Below the pieces are notes generated by a model that searched no databases, had not been told where the DNA came from, and saw only the letters and a program-made list of their open reading frames with translations. Below, piece after piece: positions 55,969 to 63,412 of a DNA stretch of 64,000 bases (position 1 is its first letter; every line of letters starts with the position of its first letter). The DNA comes from Paenibacillus baekrokdamisoli. Its GTDB lineage: Bacteria; Bacillota; Bacilli; Paenibacillales; Paenibacillaceae. The stretch lies in contig NZ_AP019308.1 of the NCBI RefSeq assembly GCF_003945345.1, positions 1,488,001-1,552,000 of the forward strand, written 5' to 3'. A program made the position numbers and the translations under genes.

Positions 55969-56648
55969 GTAAGAAGTGGAAGGTTTTTACTGCTGTCTGT
56001 GCCGGATTCATGATTATATCGAGCACTGTTATAGCGGCAGCATCAGGTACACGGATTTTTATAAATGATGTAGAATTTTCTGGCAGCGCCTTTAATCTGA
56101 ATAAGGACAAGGGAATAGTGATGGTATCCTTGAAGTCCATAGTGGAACAGTTCCAAGGAAACGTGACTTATAAAGACAATAGCATCTATGTGACTATGCC
56201 TGAATCATCCAATTTGTCCTTACAAGTGAAAAGTCTAGAGAATGCTCTTGAAGCTGGATCTCCGGAAGAAGCAGTTCAGACATGGATCCGTGGCGTGCAA
56301 AAGAGAAGCGGCGCAATGCAGTATGCTGTCTTATCGCCGGCTCTCCGTCAAGAGAACAAGCAGGAATTTGAAGACAACTTTTGGGTAACCGGTGCCTCCA
56401 GCCCTCATATGGGAAAAGTCGAACAATTGCATTCCAAGGAATTAACACCAGACAAAGTTCAAATCTCATTTGATTATCCACTTGTTGTGATGAATGAAAC
56501 GATTGGAACCGGGAGTGCCTCCATTACGGTTGATAAGATTAAACGGGAACCGTTCGATTACTGGGCTATATCATCTATTGCTTTGAAGGACCCAGGGGAT
56601 ACAGGAAATATGATCGGAGCGATAAAGCTGGGGAATCCAAAAAAATGA
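55965..56648 (+). CDS. Exported stalk-domain protein, co-transcribed with the MFS gene
   Basis: 227 residues from ATG 55965 (overlap ATGA; GAGGGAA upstream). The longer frame from 55866 runs inside the MFS gene and is rejected. Signal peptide MSKKWKVFTAVCAGFMIISS; a short copper-amine-oxidase-type module at residues 28-75 (RIFINDVEFSG ... SLKSIVEQFQGNVTYKDNSIYVTM); then a NTF2-like or DUF-type region with ALEAGSPEEAVQTWIRGVQKR. Role unknown, probably at the cell surface. Confidence 0.75.
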   Translation: MSKKWKVFTAVCAGFMIISSTVIAAASGTRIFINDVEFSGSAFNLNKDKGIVMVSLKSIVEQFQGNVTYKDNSIYVTMPESSNLSLQVKSLENALEAGSPEEAVQTWIRGVQKRSGAMQYAVLSPALRQENKQEFEDNFWVTGASSPHMGKVEQLHSKELTPDKVQISFDYPLVVMNETIGTGSASITVDKIKREPFDYWAISSIALKDPGDTGNMIGAIKLGNPKK

Positions 56649-56697
56649 TATCGGAACATGTTTTTGTCATTCTGCTTGACAAGAACATGTTCCGATT
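56649..56697 (-). terminator. Terminator of the DUF2642 gene (minus strand)
   Basis: ATCGGAACATGTT ... AACATGTTCCGAT with an inner GTCA/TGAC. On the minus strand it leads into ATATCATTTTTTT; on the plus strand there is no T tract. Confidence 0.7.
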
Positions 56698-56762
56698 CCC
56701 GATGCTAAGGAACGACGAGCAGAACAAGACTAGGAAACGCTTGAAGGAGTCTCCTTAAATGC

Positions 56763-57089
56763 TTATAATGGCATCGTCCATACAATTTCGGCTATTCGCA
56801 CACAGGCTTGGCGGGAATGTAGCTGGAGCAGAACATGATCTGGTTTGACATCAACAATAGCTCCTTCAATCGCCCCTCGTGTTGTTTCGAGCAATACGCA
56901 TCGGCCTACTAAGCGGCTAAGGGCTTCCACAACGTAGGGGTCGATCGACGAAACCATTTGTATTTGGCTAGGGCTAACTTGACTCGGGCTTACCTGGCTA
57001 GGATTGACCGGACTTGTATGGTATGGATACAAAACATTCATCACTCCTTGATATAGGTTCGAACCCATCATATGCAGATGCCTATTCAT
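56763..57089 (-). CDS. DUF2642 family protein (YuzF-like, probably spore-associated)
   Basis: 108 residues. An N-terminal Pro/Ser/Gln stretch with a small repeat (PSQVSPSQVSPSQIQ) precedes the domain MVSSIDPYVVEALSRLVGRC, VLLETTRGAIEGAIVDVKPD, the hallmark of DUF2642 proteins found in spore formers. The single-domain Sm-like fold is likely. The ribosome site before ATG 57089 is weak and an ATG at 57071 is possible. Confidence 0.75.
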   Translation of the reverse strand: MNRHLHMMGSNLYQGVMNVLYPYHTSPVNPSQVSPSQVSPSQIQMVSSIDPYVVEALSRLVGRCVLLETTRGAIEGAIVDVKPDHVLLQLHSRQACVRIAEIVWTMPL

Positions 57090-57221
57090 TGGACTGGGCG
57101 GAAGTGGTTTTATGATTTCACGACAACTGTTAAAGATTACACTAGCTTACAGCCAGGTGTTTAATCTTCGGATTAGTTGAAGAGCTTGGAATAAACACAC
57201 TTGGACATAAAAAATTTACTC

Positions 57222-57251
57222 TATAATGTGCTTATTGAAGTTGCATTAAAA
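57222..57251 (+). promoter_or_regulatory. Rrf2-type motif, doxX site 1
   Basis: TATAATGTGCTTATTGAAGT followed by TGCATTAAA. It begins with a TATAAT -10, and TTGGAC stands 15 bases upstream. Confidence 0.65.
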
Positions 57252-57263
57252 TGAATGTCAGAT

Positions 57264-57293
57264 TATAATGTGCTTAATGCTGTTGCAGTTAAG
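57264..57293 (+). promoter_or_regulatory. Rrf2-type motif, doxX site 2
   Basis: TATAATGTGCTTAATGCTGT followed by TGCAGTTAA. The TTGCAT of site 1 lies 17 bases before this TATAAT and could serve as its -35. Confidence 0.65.
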
Positions 57294-57406
57294 GCTGCAT
57301 GATTAATAAACAATAGACGAGAAGGGTGTGATACAACCGAACGGGGTCAATTGGCCCTTTAGTAAAAGGGTATATGGCATGAGAGTGACAAGGGTGATTT
57401 TTAATT

Positions 57407-57436
57407 TAAAATGTGCTTCAAACAGTTGCATATATA
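57407..57436 (+). promoter_or_regulatory. Rrf2-type motif, doxX site 3
   Basis: TAAAATGTGCTTCAAACAGT followed by TGCATATAT, about 20 bases before the doxX start codon. GTGACA lies 16 bases upstream of TAAAAT. Confidence 0.6.
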
Positions 57437-57455
57437 ATGAAAAGGGGAGATTAAG

Positions 57456-57821
57456 ATGGATATTTTGTCAAATATTTTAGGGGGATTACTAGCACTTATC
57501 TTTTTGATGGCTGCCTTGGGTAAAATAACAGGTTCCAAGATGCATGTCGATGGCTTTAGGCAGTGGGGTTTACCACAATGGTTCCGAGTTGTGACAGGCA
57601 TCGTTGAATTTGTCGGTGCGGCAGCATTAATTATTGGCTTCTGGGAGCACAGTTGGACAGCAGTAGGAGCTCTCTTACTTGGTGTTACGTCTATTGGAGG
57701 TATTCTAACTCATATTCGTGTTAAGGATTCATTCAAACAAACATTCCCGATTATATTCCTCGGTATTTTATCTTTTATAGTATTTTTCATTCGGTTATCT
57801 GATTTCCCAGGGTTTAACTAA
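57456..57821 (+). CDS. DoxX family membrane protein
   Basis: 121 residues, four membrane helices, AAAGGGGAGA before the ATG. LIFLMAALGKITGSKMHVDG, QWGLPQWFRVVTGIVEFVGA and GFWEHSWTAVGALLL match DoxX/DoxD-like proteins, which associate with redox and thiol metabolism. It is first in an operon with a luciferase-like monooxygenase relic and is probably under Rrf2 control. Confidence 0.88.
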   Translation: MDILSNILGGLLALIFLMAALGKITGSKMHVDGFRQWGLPQWFRVVTGIVEFVGAAALIIGFWEHSWTAVGALLLGVTSIGGILTHIRVKDSFKQTFPIIFLGILSFIVFFIRLSDFPGFN

Positions 57822-58323
57822 TGGGTATCAATCAGAACGATAACACGGAGTTTGAGTTTGGGATATACTCCTTGGGGGAATTAATTCCTGGACCGTCTGG
57901 ACAAATTATAAGTGCTGGTAAACGGATTGAAGACATTATAGCCGCCGCTAAACTGGCAGACGAAGCAGGTCTAGACTTATTTGGAATAGGCGAACATCAT
58001 CGTAACAAGCATTAGATGAGTTCCATCCCCATTATGTCAATTATTTCTCCTATTTCATGAAAGAGCGTGGGCAACGATTCTGGGTATCCCGATCAGATCT
58101 AGACCCGATGACTGCTCCAAATAATGTGCTCGCCGTAGGAAGTCCACAGCAGCTTGTTGTGAAAATATTGCATCAGTATGAGTTATTTGGCCACAGCCGG
58201 TTTATGGGGCAATTTGATTTGGGTGGGCAATCGTTGTCCAAGGTGGCGACTGCTATCGAGCTATTGGCGACGGAAGTAGCTCCTGTGGTGCGGCGAGAAA
58301 TCAGAAAAAGTAGAGGTCAATGA
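57821..58323 (+). pseudogene. Luciferase-like (LLM) monooxygenase with internal deletion
   Basis: ATG overlaps the doxX stop (TAATG). The N-terminal 60 residues are normal (FEFGIYSLGELIPGPSGQII, ADEAGLDLFGIGEHHR) and then run into a stop at 58014. The adjoining frame resumes at ALDEFHPHYVNYFSYFMKER and carries the C-terminal part (APNNVLAVGSPQQLVVKILH, FMGQFDLGGQSL) to 58323. About 180 residues, most of the FMN barrel, are missing at a single junction near 58007. Confidence 0.85.
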
Positions 58324-58535
58324 AAATGAATATAACCTTTTCGGTGCTAGTGGGGTGATCGGTCAATTGGCATTTGAACTGCAAGATTCATATATATGTC
58401 AAATGCCCATCGTATTTAACAACTAGGGTTCAGAAGTTAAATGAATTTCCCAGGTCAGAAGAGTAGGTATATATCAGCTAATGTTATTGGAAGAGGTTTG
58501 TTTAGAATATAAGGGATTTTCATAATGAACCCCAA
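58324..58535. other. Gene-free stretch
   Basis: No gene or regulatory signal is visible, other than the terminator on the minus strand at its right edge. Confidence 0.5.
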
Positions 58536-58562
58536 AAAACAAGGGGATTTTAAGCCCCTCGT
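58536..58562 (-). terminator. Terminator of the small minus-strand gene
   Basis: On the minus strand, AGGGGC ... CCCCT with a short loop is followed by TGTTTTTT. Confidence 0.75.
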
Positions 58563-58566
58563 TATT

Positions 58567-58743
58567 TTACTTATCGAAGATCTCGTCCAGTGAGGTGTGT
58601 GCATCGCGGTTCGCCGCCTTAACAATTTCACGATCTGTTTCATTTCCGCCTTGGATGGCATCCGCCGCGTCCGCCTGCTGTTTCAATTGCTCTTCAATTT
58701 GCCCGATGCCGTGTGCCTCTTGATGATTTCGGCTTGATGTCAT
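58567..58743 (-). CDS. Small hydrophilic protein, 58 residues
   Basis: A short gene with a strong ribosome site (GGAGGTGA, 5 bases from ATG) and its own terminator. The product (MTSSRNHQEAHGIGQIEEQL ... ANRDAHTSLDEIFDK) is charged, Gln/Ala/Asp-rich and helical, without signal or membrane segments. Family unknown; its composition resembles small spore or stress proteins of Paenibacillus, which is only an impression. Confidence 0.7.
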   Translation of the reverse strand: MTSSRNHQEAHGIGQIEEQLKQQADAADAIQGGNETDREIVKAANRDAHTSLDEIFDK

Positions 58744-58906
58744 AGTTCACCTCCGTCAACATTCCGTATAATTCCCCTGCTTTAATATGCGTTGTTTAAC
58801 AGGGAATTATGACGTTGATATGAGGGCAATACTGGTTCCCCGTGAGGGGCATGGAGGGCTATCGGGCAGCATAGCAGTTCAATAACATAAAACATATTTG
58901 CGATTA

Positions 58907-59131
58907 CTAGAACTCTGTCGGAAGCGGAATTAATTCGTACAGATCGTTCACGGGACATCCGATTGTATCGGCAACCGAAATGGCCGTCTTTAACGGCATG
59001 ACTCTCTTACCTTCCATATAGTCGACTAAGCGCTCTGGCTTAAAAAGCAAAGTTCGGGCGAGTTCCTCTTTCGTCATGCCGGACTCATGCAGTCGCTGAT
59101 GAAGCAAGCAGCGGCCGAGTTCGATTTTCAT
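58907..59131 (-). CDS. Small HTH (Xre/Cro-like) regulator
   Basis: 74 residues from ATG 59131, with GGAGG 8 bases upstream (the ATG at 59146 overlaps that site). HTH: GMTKEELARTLLFKPERLVDYMEGKRVMPLKTAISVADTIGCP, typical of single-domain Xre proteins. Such proteins often control a neighbour; no obvious target is adjacent. Confidence 0.8.
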   Translation of the reverse strand: MKIELGRCLLHQRLHESGMTKEELARTLLFKPERLVDYMEGKRVMPLKTAISVADTIGCPVNDLYELIPLPTEF

Positions 59132-59254
59132 TGTAGCAGCCTCCATTATTACGATTATAACTACATCTTAGCCATATTTCGGGAGGAATAAAACGTTCTT
59201 GGCAGGACTGAGAGAGGTTAGCCTACGAAATACAGGTACGTGAGGAATACTTAC

Positions 59255-59284
59255 TTGACTTTCATTAACCTGACATTGTATTCT
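59255..59284 (+). promoter_or_regulatory. Promoter of the leader before the permease gene
   Basis: TTGACT and TATTCT are 18 bases apart, giving a leader of nearly 290 bases before the permease start codon. Confidence 0.5.
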
Positions 59285-59402
59285 TATCAAGACAAAAACA
59301 CGTTCAAGGAACATCAAGAGTGCGCATTTCATAATTAGCTGTAAATTAAAATTTCATAATTGTAATCGATACGTACTACAAACATATCGATTCGTGAATC
59401 GG

Positions 59403-59430
59403 AGGAGCCTGTCACCAAGGGCTCTTTTTT
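59403..59430 (+). terminator. Terminator within the permease leader (possible attenuator)
   Basis: AGGAGCC ... GGGCTCTTTTTT with a 10-base loop TGTCACCAAG. Upstream is an AT-rich stretch with an ATCGAT ... ATCGAT inverted repeat (about 59369-59393). Because it lies between a promoter and the gene it precedes, it may be a regulated switch. Confidence 0.6.
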
Positions 59431-59576
59431 GTGTTTTTTAGCCACTCATTGAACTTGTGAATAGGAGACGAATAAGGAGGCAAAGAGAAAGTAAACCATG
59501 TATGCTCAGGATTTATATGTAAATAGTAAAGAGACGAAAACTGCTTTAAAGCAGCTTTAAATCGGAGGATTCAATT

Positions 59577-60857
59577 ATGGAGCAGCAAGCTATATGGGCA
59601 ATCGGAATTTTTCTTGTTATCTACGCGCTTATTATTTCAGAAAAGATTCACCGCACGATTATAGCCATGATCGGTGGGCTTATCATGGTTACGCTTGGGA
59701 TAGTGGATCAAGAAACAGCATTACATCATATTGATTTCAATACGCTCGGGCTACTTATTGGCATGATGATCATAGTAAGTATTACTGCCGACACGGGTCT
59801 GTTTAAATTTATCGCAGTATGGGCAGCAAAGAAATCGAAAGGTAATCCAGTCCGGATTCTGATTGCACTAGCACTTATTACTGCAATAGGTTCTGCATTT
59901 CTAGATAACGTGACAACAGTGCTTCTTATGGTACCTGTAACCTTTAGCATTACGCGCCAATTACGAGTGCCTCCAATACCCTTCTTATTGACGCAAATTA
60001 TTGCATCTAATGTCGGTGGCACAGCAACGCTAATTGGGGATCCACCGAACATTATGATTGGGAGTGCGGTTAAGGAATTGACCTTTATGGCATTCATCAA
60101 CAATCTGGCGCCTGTCGCAGCGTTAGTTATGATTATTTACATCCCCATTTTTGTTTTACTTTTTCGTAAACAAATTCAAACAACACCTGAATTAACGAAA
60201 AGCATTATGGATATGAATGAAAAAGAGCTTATCGCTGATCACAAATTGCTGCGTAAATGTTTAACGGTACTGGGACTGACCATCGTTGGATTCTTCCTTC
60301 ATCAGTCACTGCACCTGGAGTCGGCTACAGTTGCATTAGTCGGCGCCTTTCTTCTCTTGCTTCTTACCGGTGAACATATGATGGAAGCAGCATTTACTAA
60401 AGTAGAATGGATGACGATATTCTTCTTCGTGGGATTGTTCGTACTTGTTTCGGGATTGATTGAAACAGGAGTAATCGCCAAACTAGCGGCACAAGCTATT
60501 GAATTGACGAATGGAAACGTGATTGCAACTTCCTTACTAATCTTGTGGCTCAGTGCTATTGCATCAGCGTTTTTGGACAATATACCTTTTGTCGCAACCA
60601 TGATTCCCATGATCCAAGAAATGGGCAATATGGGTGTCAGCAATTTGGAACCGGTCTGGTGGAGCCTTGCGTTAGGTGCTTGTTTAGGCGGTAACGGGTC
60701 ATTAATCGGTGCAAGTGCCAATCTTATCGTTGCGGGTATGTCGGGTAAGGAGGGGCATCCCATAAAGTTTCTCCAGTTCTTCAAATATGGTTTTCCTCTG
60801 ATGCTGATTTCTATTGTAATATCGACCTTTTATATATACATTAGATACTTAATGTAG
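59577..60857 (+). CDS. ArsB/NhaD (ion transporter superfamily) permease
   Basis: 426 residues with AATCGGAGGATTC before the ATG and about 11 helices. Two inverted halves share the family pattern: SAFLDNVTTVLLMVPV ... ASNVGGTATLIGDPPNIMIG in the first and SAFLDNIPFVATMIPM ... ACLGGNGSLIGASANLIVAG in the second. Members carry arsenite, Na+/H+ or organic acids. No ars genes are nearby, so ion or carboxylate transport is at least as likely. A leader with an internal terminator precedes it. Confidence 0.88.
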   Translation: MEQQAIWAIGIFLVIYALIISEKIHRTIIAMIGGLIMVTLGIVDQETALHHIDFNTLGLLIGMMIIVSITADTGLFKFIAVWAAKKSKGNPVRILIALALITAIGSAFLDNVTTVLLMVPVTFSITRQLRVPPIPFLLTQIIASNVGGTATLIGDPPNIMIGSAVKELTFMAFINNLAPVAALVMIIYIPIFVLLFRKQIQTTPELTKSIMDMNEKELIADHKLLRKCLTVLGLTIVGFFLHQSLHLESATVALVGAFLLLLLTGEHMMEAAFTKVEWMTIFFFVGLFVLVSGLIETGVIAKLAAQAIELTNGNVIATSLLILWLSAIASAFLDNIPFVATMIPMIQEMGNMGVSNLEPVWWSLALGACLGGNGSLIGASANLIVAGMSGKEGHPIKFLQFFKYGFPLMLISIVISTFYIYIRYLM

Positions 60858-60895
60858 AGGGGATAATTTTACGTAGATGATAGGGGATGCACATA

Positions 60896-61832
60896 GTGAA
60901 GCGTATTTTTGCTTATTTTTATTCCTCTTGCGATTTTGTTTTTCTTTCTACTAACCAAACCTTATGAAACCTATTTCAACAAGATTTCCAATGGCATTCA
61001 TGATCTCGCGAGCGGTGAGTTTACAAGTCGTGTTCAAATTTCATCAAAGGATGAGTTCGGGGATATTGCTACAGACATTAATCTAGCAAGTGAAAAGTTA
61101 AGAGAAGCGGTAGAAAGAGGAGATTTTGCTGAAAGTAGTAAAGATCAATTGGTCTTGAATTTGGCTCATGATCTGCGCACGCCGCTGACCTCAGTTTTAG
61201 GTTATTTAGACTTCATTCTTCAGGACAATCATTTGACTGTCGAACAAATCAGACATTATGCGGGCATTGCTTTTAACAAGTCTCAACGTTTAGAGAAGCT
61301 TATTGATGAACTATTCGAGATAACAAGAATGAACTACGGCATGCTTACCATTGAAAGAGAACCCATAGATTTAACTGAACTGCTCAATCAATTAAACGAA
61401 GAATTATATCCCGTCTTTGAGAAAAATCATCTCATCGCTCGAATGAATGTGACGCCGCGTCTGCATATATGGGGTGACGGAGAACTGTTGGCACGTGTAT
61501 TTGAGAATCTGCTGACGAATGCCATTCGTTATGGAAGTGACGGAAAGTTTGTAGATATAAATGGCTATCTGGATGAAGAAGAGGTGGTCATTCAAGTGGT
61601 TAATTATGGTGATCATATTCTCCCAGAAGAGCTGCCGCATCTCTTTGAAATGTTTTATACGGGCGACAAAGCACGAACAGATCAAGGCGGGGGTACAGGT
61701 CTTGGATTGTTCATTACTAAAAATATCGTGATGCAGCATAATGGGACGGTGTCCGCCCAAAGTAATTTGATTCGTACGATCTTTGAGGTACGTCTACCGC
61801 AAGAATCCACTTCAAAAGAATCTGGTTTATAA
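60896..61832 (+). pseudogene. VanS-like sensor histidine kinase with deleted sensor region
   Basis: GTG 60896 with AGGGGATG upstream begins VKRIFA and runs out of frame. Another frame (from TTG 60909) has one membrane helix (LIFIPLAILFFFLL), a HAMP-like linker, the H-box NLAHDLRTPLTS (His about 87), N-box NLLTNAIRYG, and G-boxes GTGLGLFITKN. The first membrane helix and the extracellular sensor are missing and no response regulator is adjacent. Kinase sequences resemble VanS/VanR-type systems. The remaining 307-residue frame could still be made, but a functional sensor is unlikely. Confidence 0.7.
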
Positions 61833-61929
61833 TCCAAATCCCTAATTTAAGAAAAATTTTATAATTACCCTACTTCTTTTTAAACAGTTTTCTCTATCCT
61901 TTATGTATGAAGGCAGGAGGGAACTGTGG

Positions 61930-62480
61930 ATGAAGAAGTGGGTTTTTTTGTTTGTCGTACTTTTGCTGCTGGGCTTTAAAGCCACTGGGCAGAAAGCGGA
62001 GATCATACAGGAGTATCCTAGCAAAGCCAGCTTTATGAAGAAAAGGGTTCAGCTTATGCTTTACCAGCGGGTTACAGCGAACATAATTTAGGCTTATCCC
62101 TGGATATTGGCTCTACACAAATGGAAATGAATAAAGCGCCTGAAGGAAAGTGGCTTAAGAAAAATGCTTGGAAATACGGTTTTATTTTACGCTATCCAGA
62201 AGACAAAACAGCTATCACGGGTATTCAATATGAACCTTGGCATTATCGCTATATTGGTATGCCTCACAGCGCTATTATGCAAGAACATCATTTTGTTTTG
62301 GAACAATATTTGGATTATTTAAGAAAAGAAAGAGTCATTTCGGTTCGTGTTGATGGTAAGAAATACGAAGTTTCTTATTATCCTGTCTCCAAAAAAATGA
62401 CGATTAAAGTGCCGACAAATCGCCAGTATGACATTTCAGGCAACAATAGGGATGGAATCATTGTGACCGTGTACCCCTGA
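61930..62480 (+). pseudogene. VanY-like D,D-carboxypeptidase with internal deletion
   Basis: GCAGGAGGGAACT precedes ATG 61930 and a signal peptide (MKKWVFLFVVLLLLGFKATG). The frame meets a stop at 62089, while the adjacent frame carries the catalytic end: YALPAGYSEHNLGLSLDIGS (zinc ligands His and Asp), AWKYGFILRYPEDKTAITGI and YEPWHYRYIGMPHS (catalytic Glu and His), to 62480, including a long C-terminal beta domain. The section between residues about 40 and the SEHN motif is lost. Confidence 0.78.
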
Positions 62481-62516
62481 TAAGCTTGTACGAATCTAAA
62501 GAAAGTAAGGATATCC

Positions 62517-63383
62517 ATGATGAATACAACAATGAAAAAATGGCTTCGAAGGGATACATCAGCGGCATTCCTGTTTCTCGTACCGAGTGGTATAGGGTTT
62601 GCTTTGTTTTACCTCATTCCGTTTGCAATGGGGGTCTTCTATTCCTTTATGAATAGTACGGTCGACAGCCAATTCGTTGGATTGGATAATTACCGCGAGC
62701 TGCTCGCAAGCGATTCATTTCGTAAAGCGGCATCCAATACGTTTTATTTTACCGCAGTTAGTGTTCCGATCATGCTTGTACTGTCTTTGGGACTCGCAAT
62801 GCTGCTGAATCAGAATATATATCTACGAAACTGGCTGAGAACGGCCTATGTGCTGCCGCTTGTCGTCCCTGTCGCTTCGATCATTCTAATCTGGCAAATG
62901 CTGCTCGATTGGAACGGGTCACTTAATGCCTGGATGAATGATTTCGGATTCGACCGTGTGGATTGGATGAAGACAGATGCAGCGCGCAATGTTGTCATCA
63001 TCATCTATCTGTGGAAGAACATGGGCTATAACATCATTCTGTTCTTGGCGGGGCTGCAGCAAATTCCGAAGGATTATTACGAAACCGCTCAAATTGAAGG
63101 AGCTGGACGTTTTCGGCAATTTAGTAGAATAACGCTCATCTATTTGACTCCGACGATGTTCTTAGTCATCTTAATGTCTATTATTAACTCATTCAAAGTG
63201 TTCAGGGAAACGTACTTGATCGCAGGCGATTATCCGCATGACAGTATTTATATGCTGCAGCATTATATGAACAACATGTTCATGTCGCTGGATATTCAGA
63301 AGCTGACTGCGGCGGCAGCGATGATGACGGGCTGCATTCTGCTTCTTGTTATAGGGCTGTTTGCGCTTGAACGCCGTTTCTGA
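62517..63383 (+). CDS. Carbohydrate ABC transporter permease, MalF/UgpA type
   Basis: 288 residues and six helices. AFLFLVPSGIGFALFYLIPF in helix 1 and the coupling motif YYETAQIEGAGRFRQFSRITLIYLTP are typical of sugar permeases of the 1-component-of-two type. GTAAGGATATCC precedes the ATG. The partner permease follows by 29 bases. The sugar is unknown; the binding protein and any ATPase are outside the window. Confidence 0.9.
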   Translation: MMNTTMKKWLRRDTSAAFLFLVPSGIGFALFYLIPFAMGVFYSFMNSTVDSQFVGLDNYRELLASDSFRKAASNTFYFTAVSVPIMLVLSLGLAMLLNQNIYLRNWLRTAYVLPLVVPVASIILIWQMLLDWNGSLNAWMNDFGFDRVDWMKTDAARNVVIIIYLWKNMGYNIILFLAGLQQIPKDYYETAQIEGAGRFRQFSRITLIYLTPTMFLVILMSIINSFKVFRETYLIAGDYPHDSIYMLQHYMNNMFMSLDIQKLTAAAAMMTGCILLLVIGLFALERRF

Positions 63384-63412
63384 AAGTTTATGGAATAGGG
63401 CGGGGGAATCTA

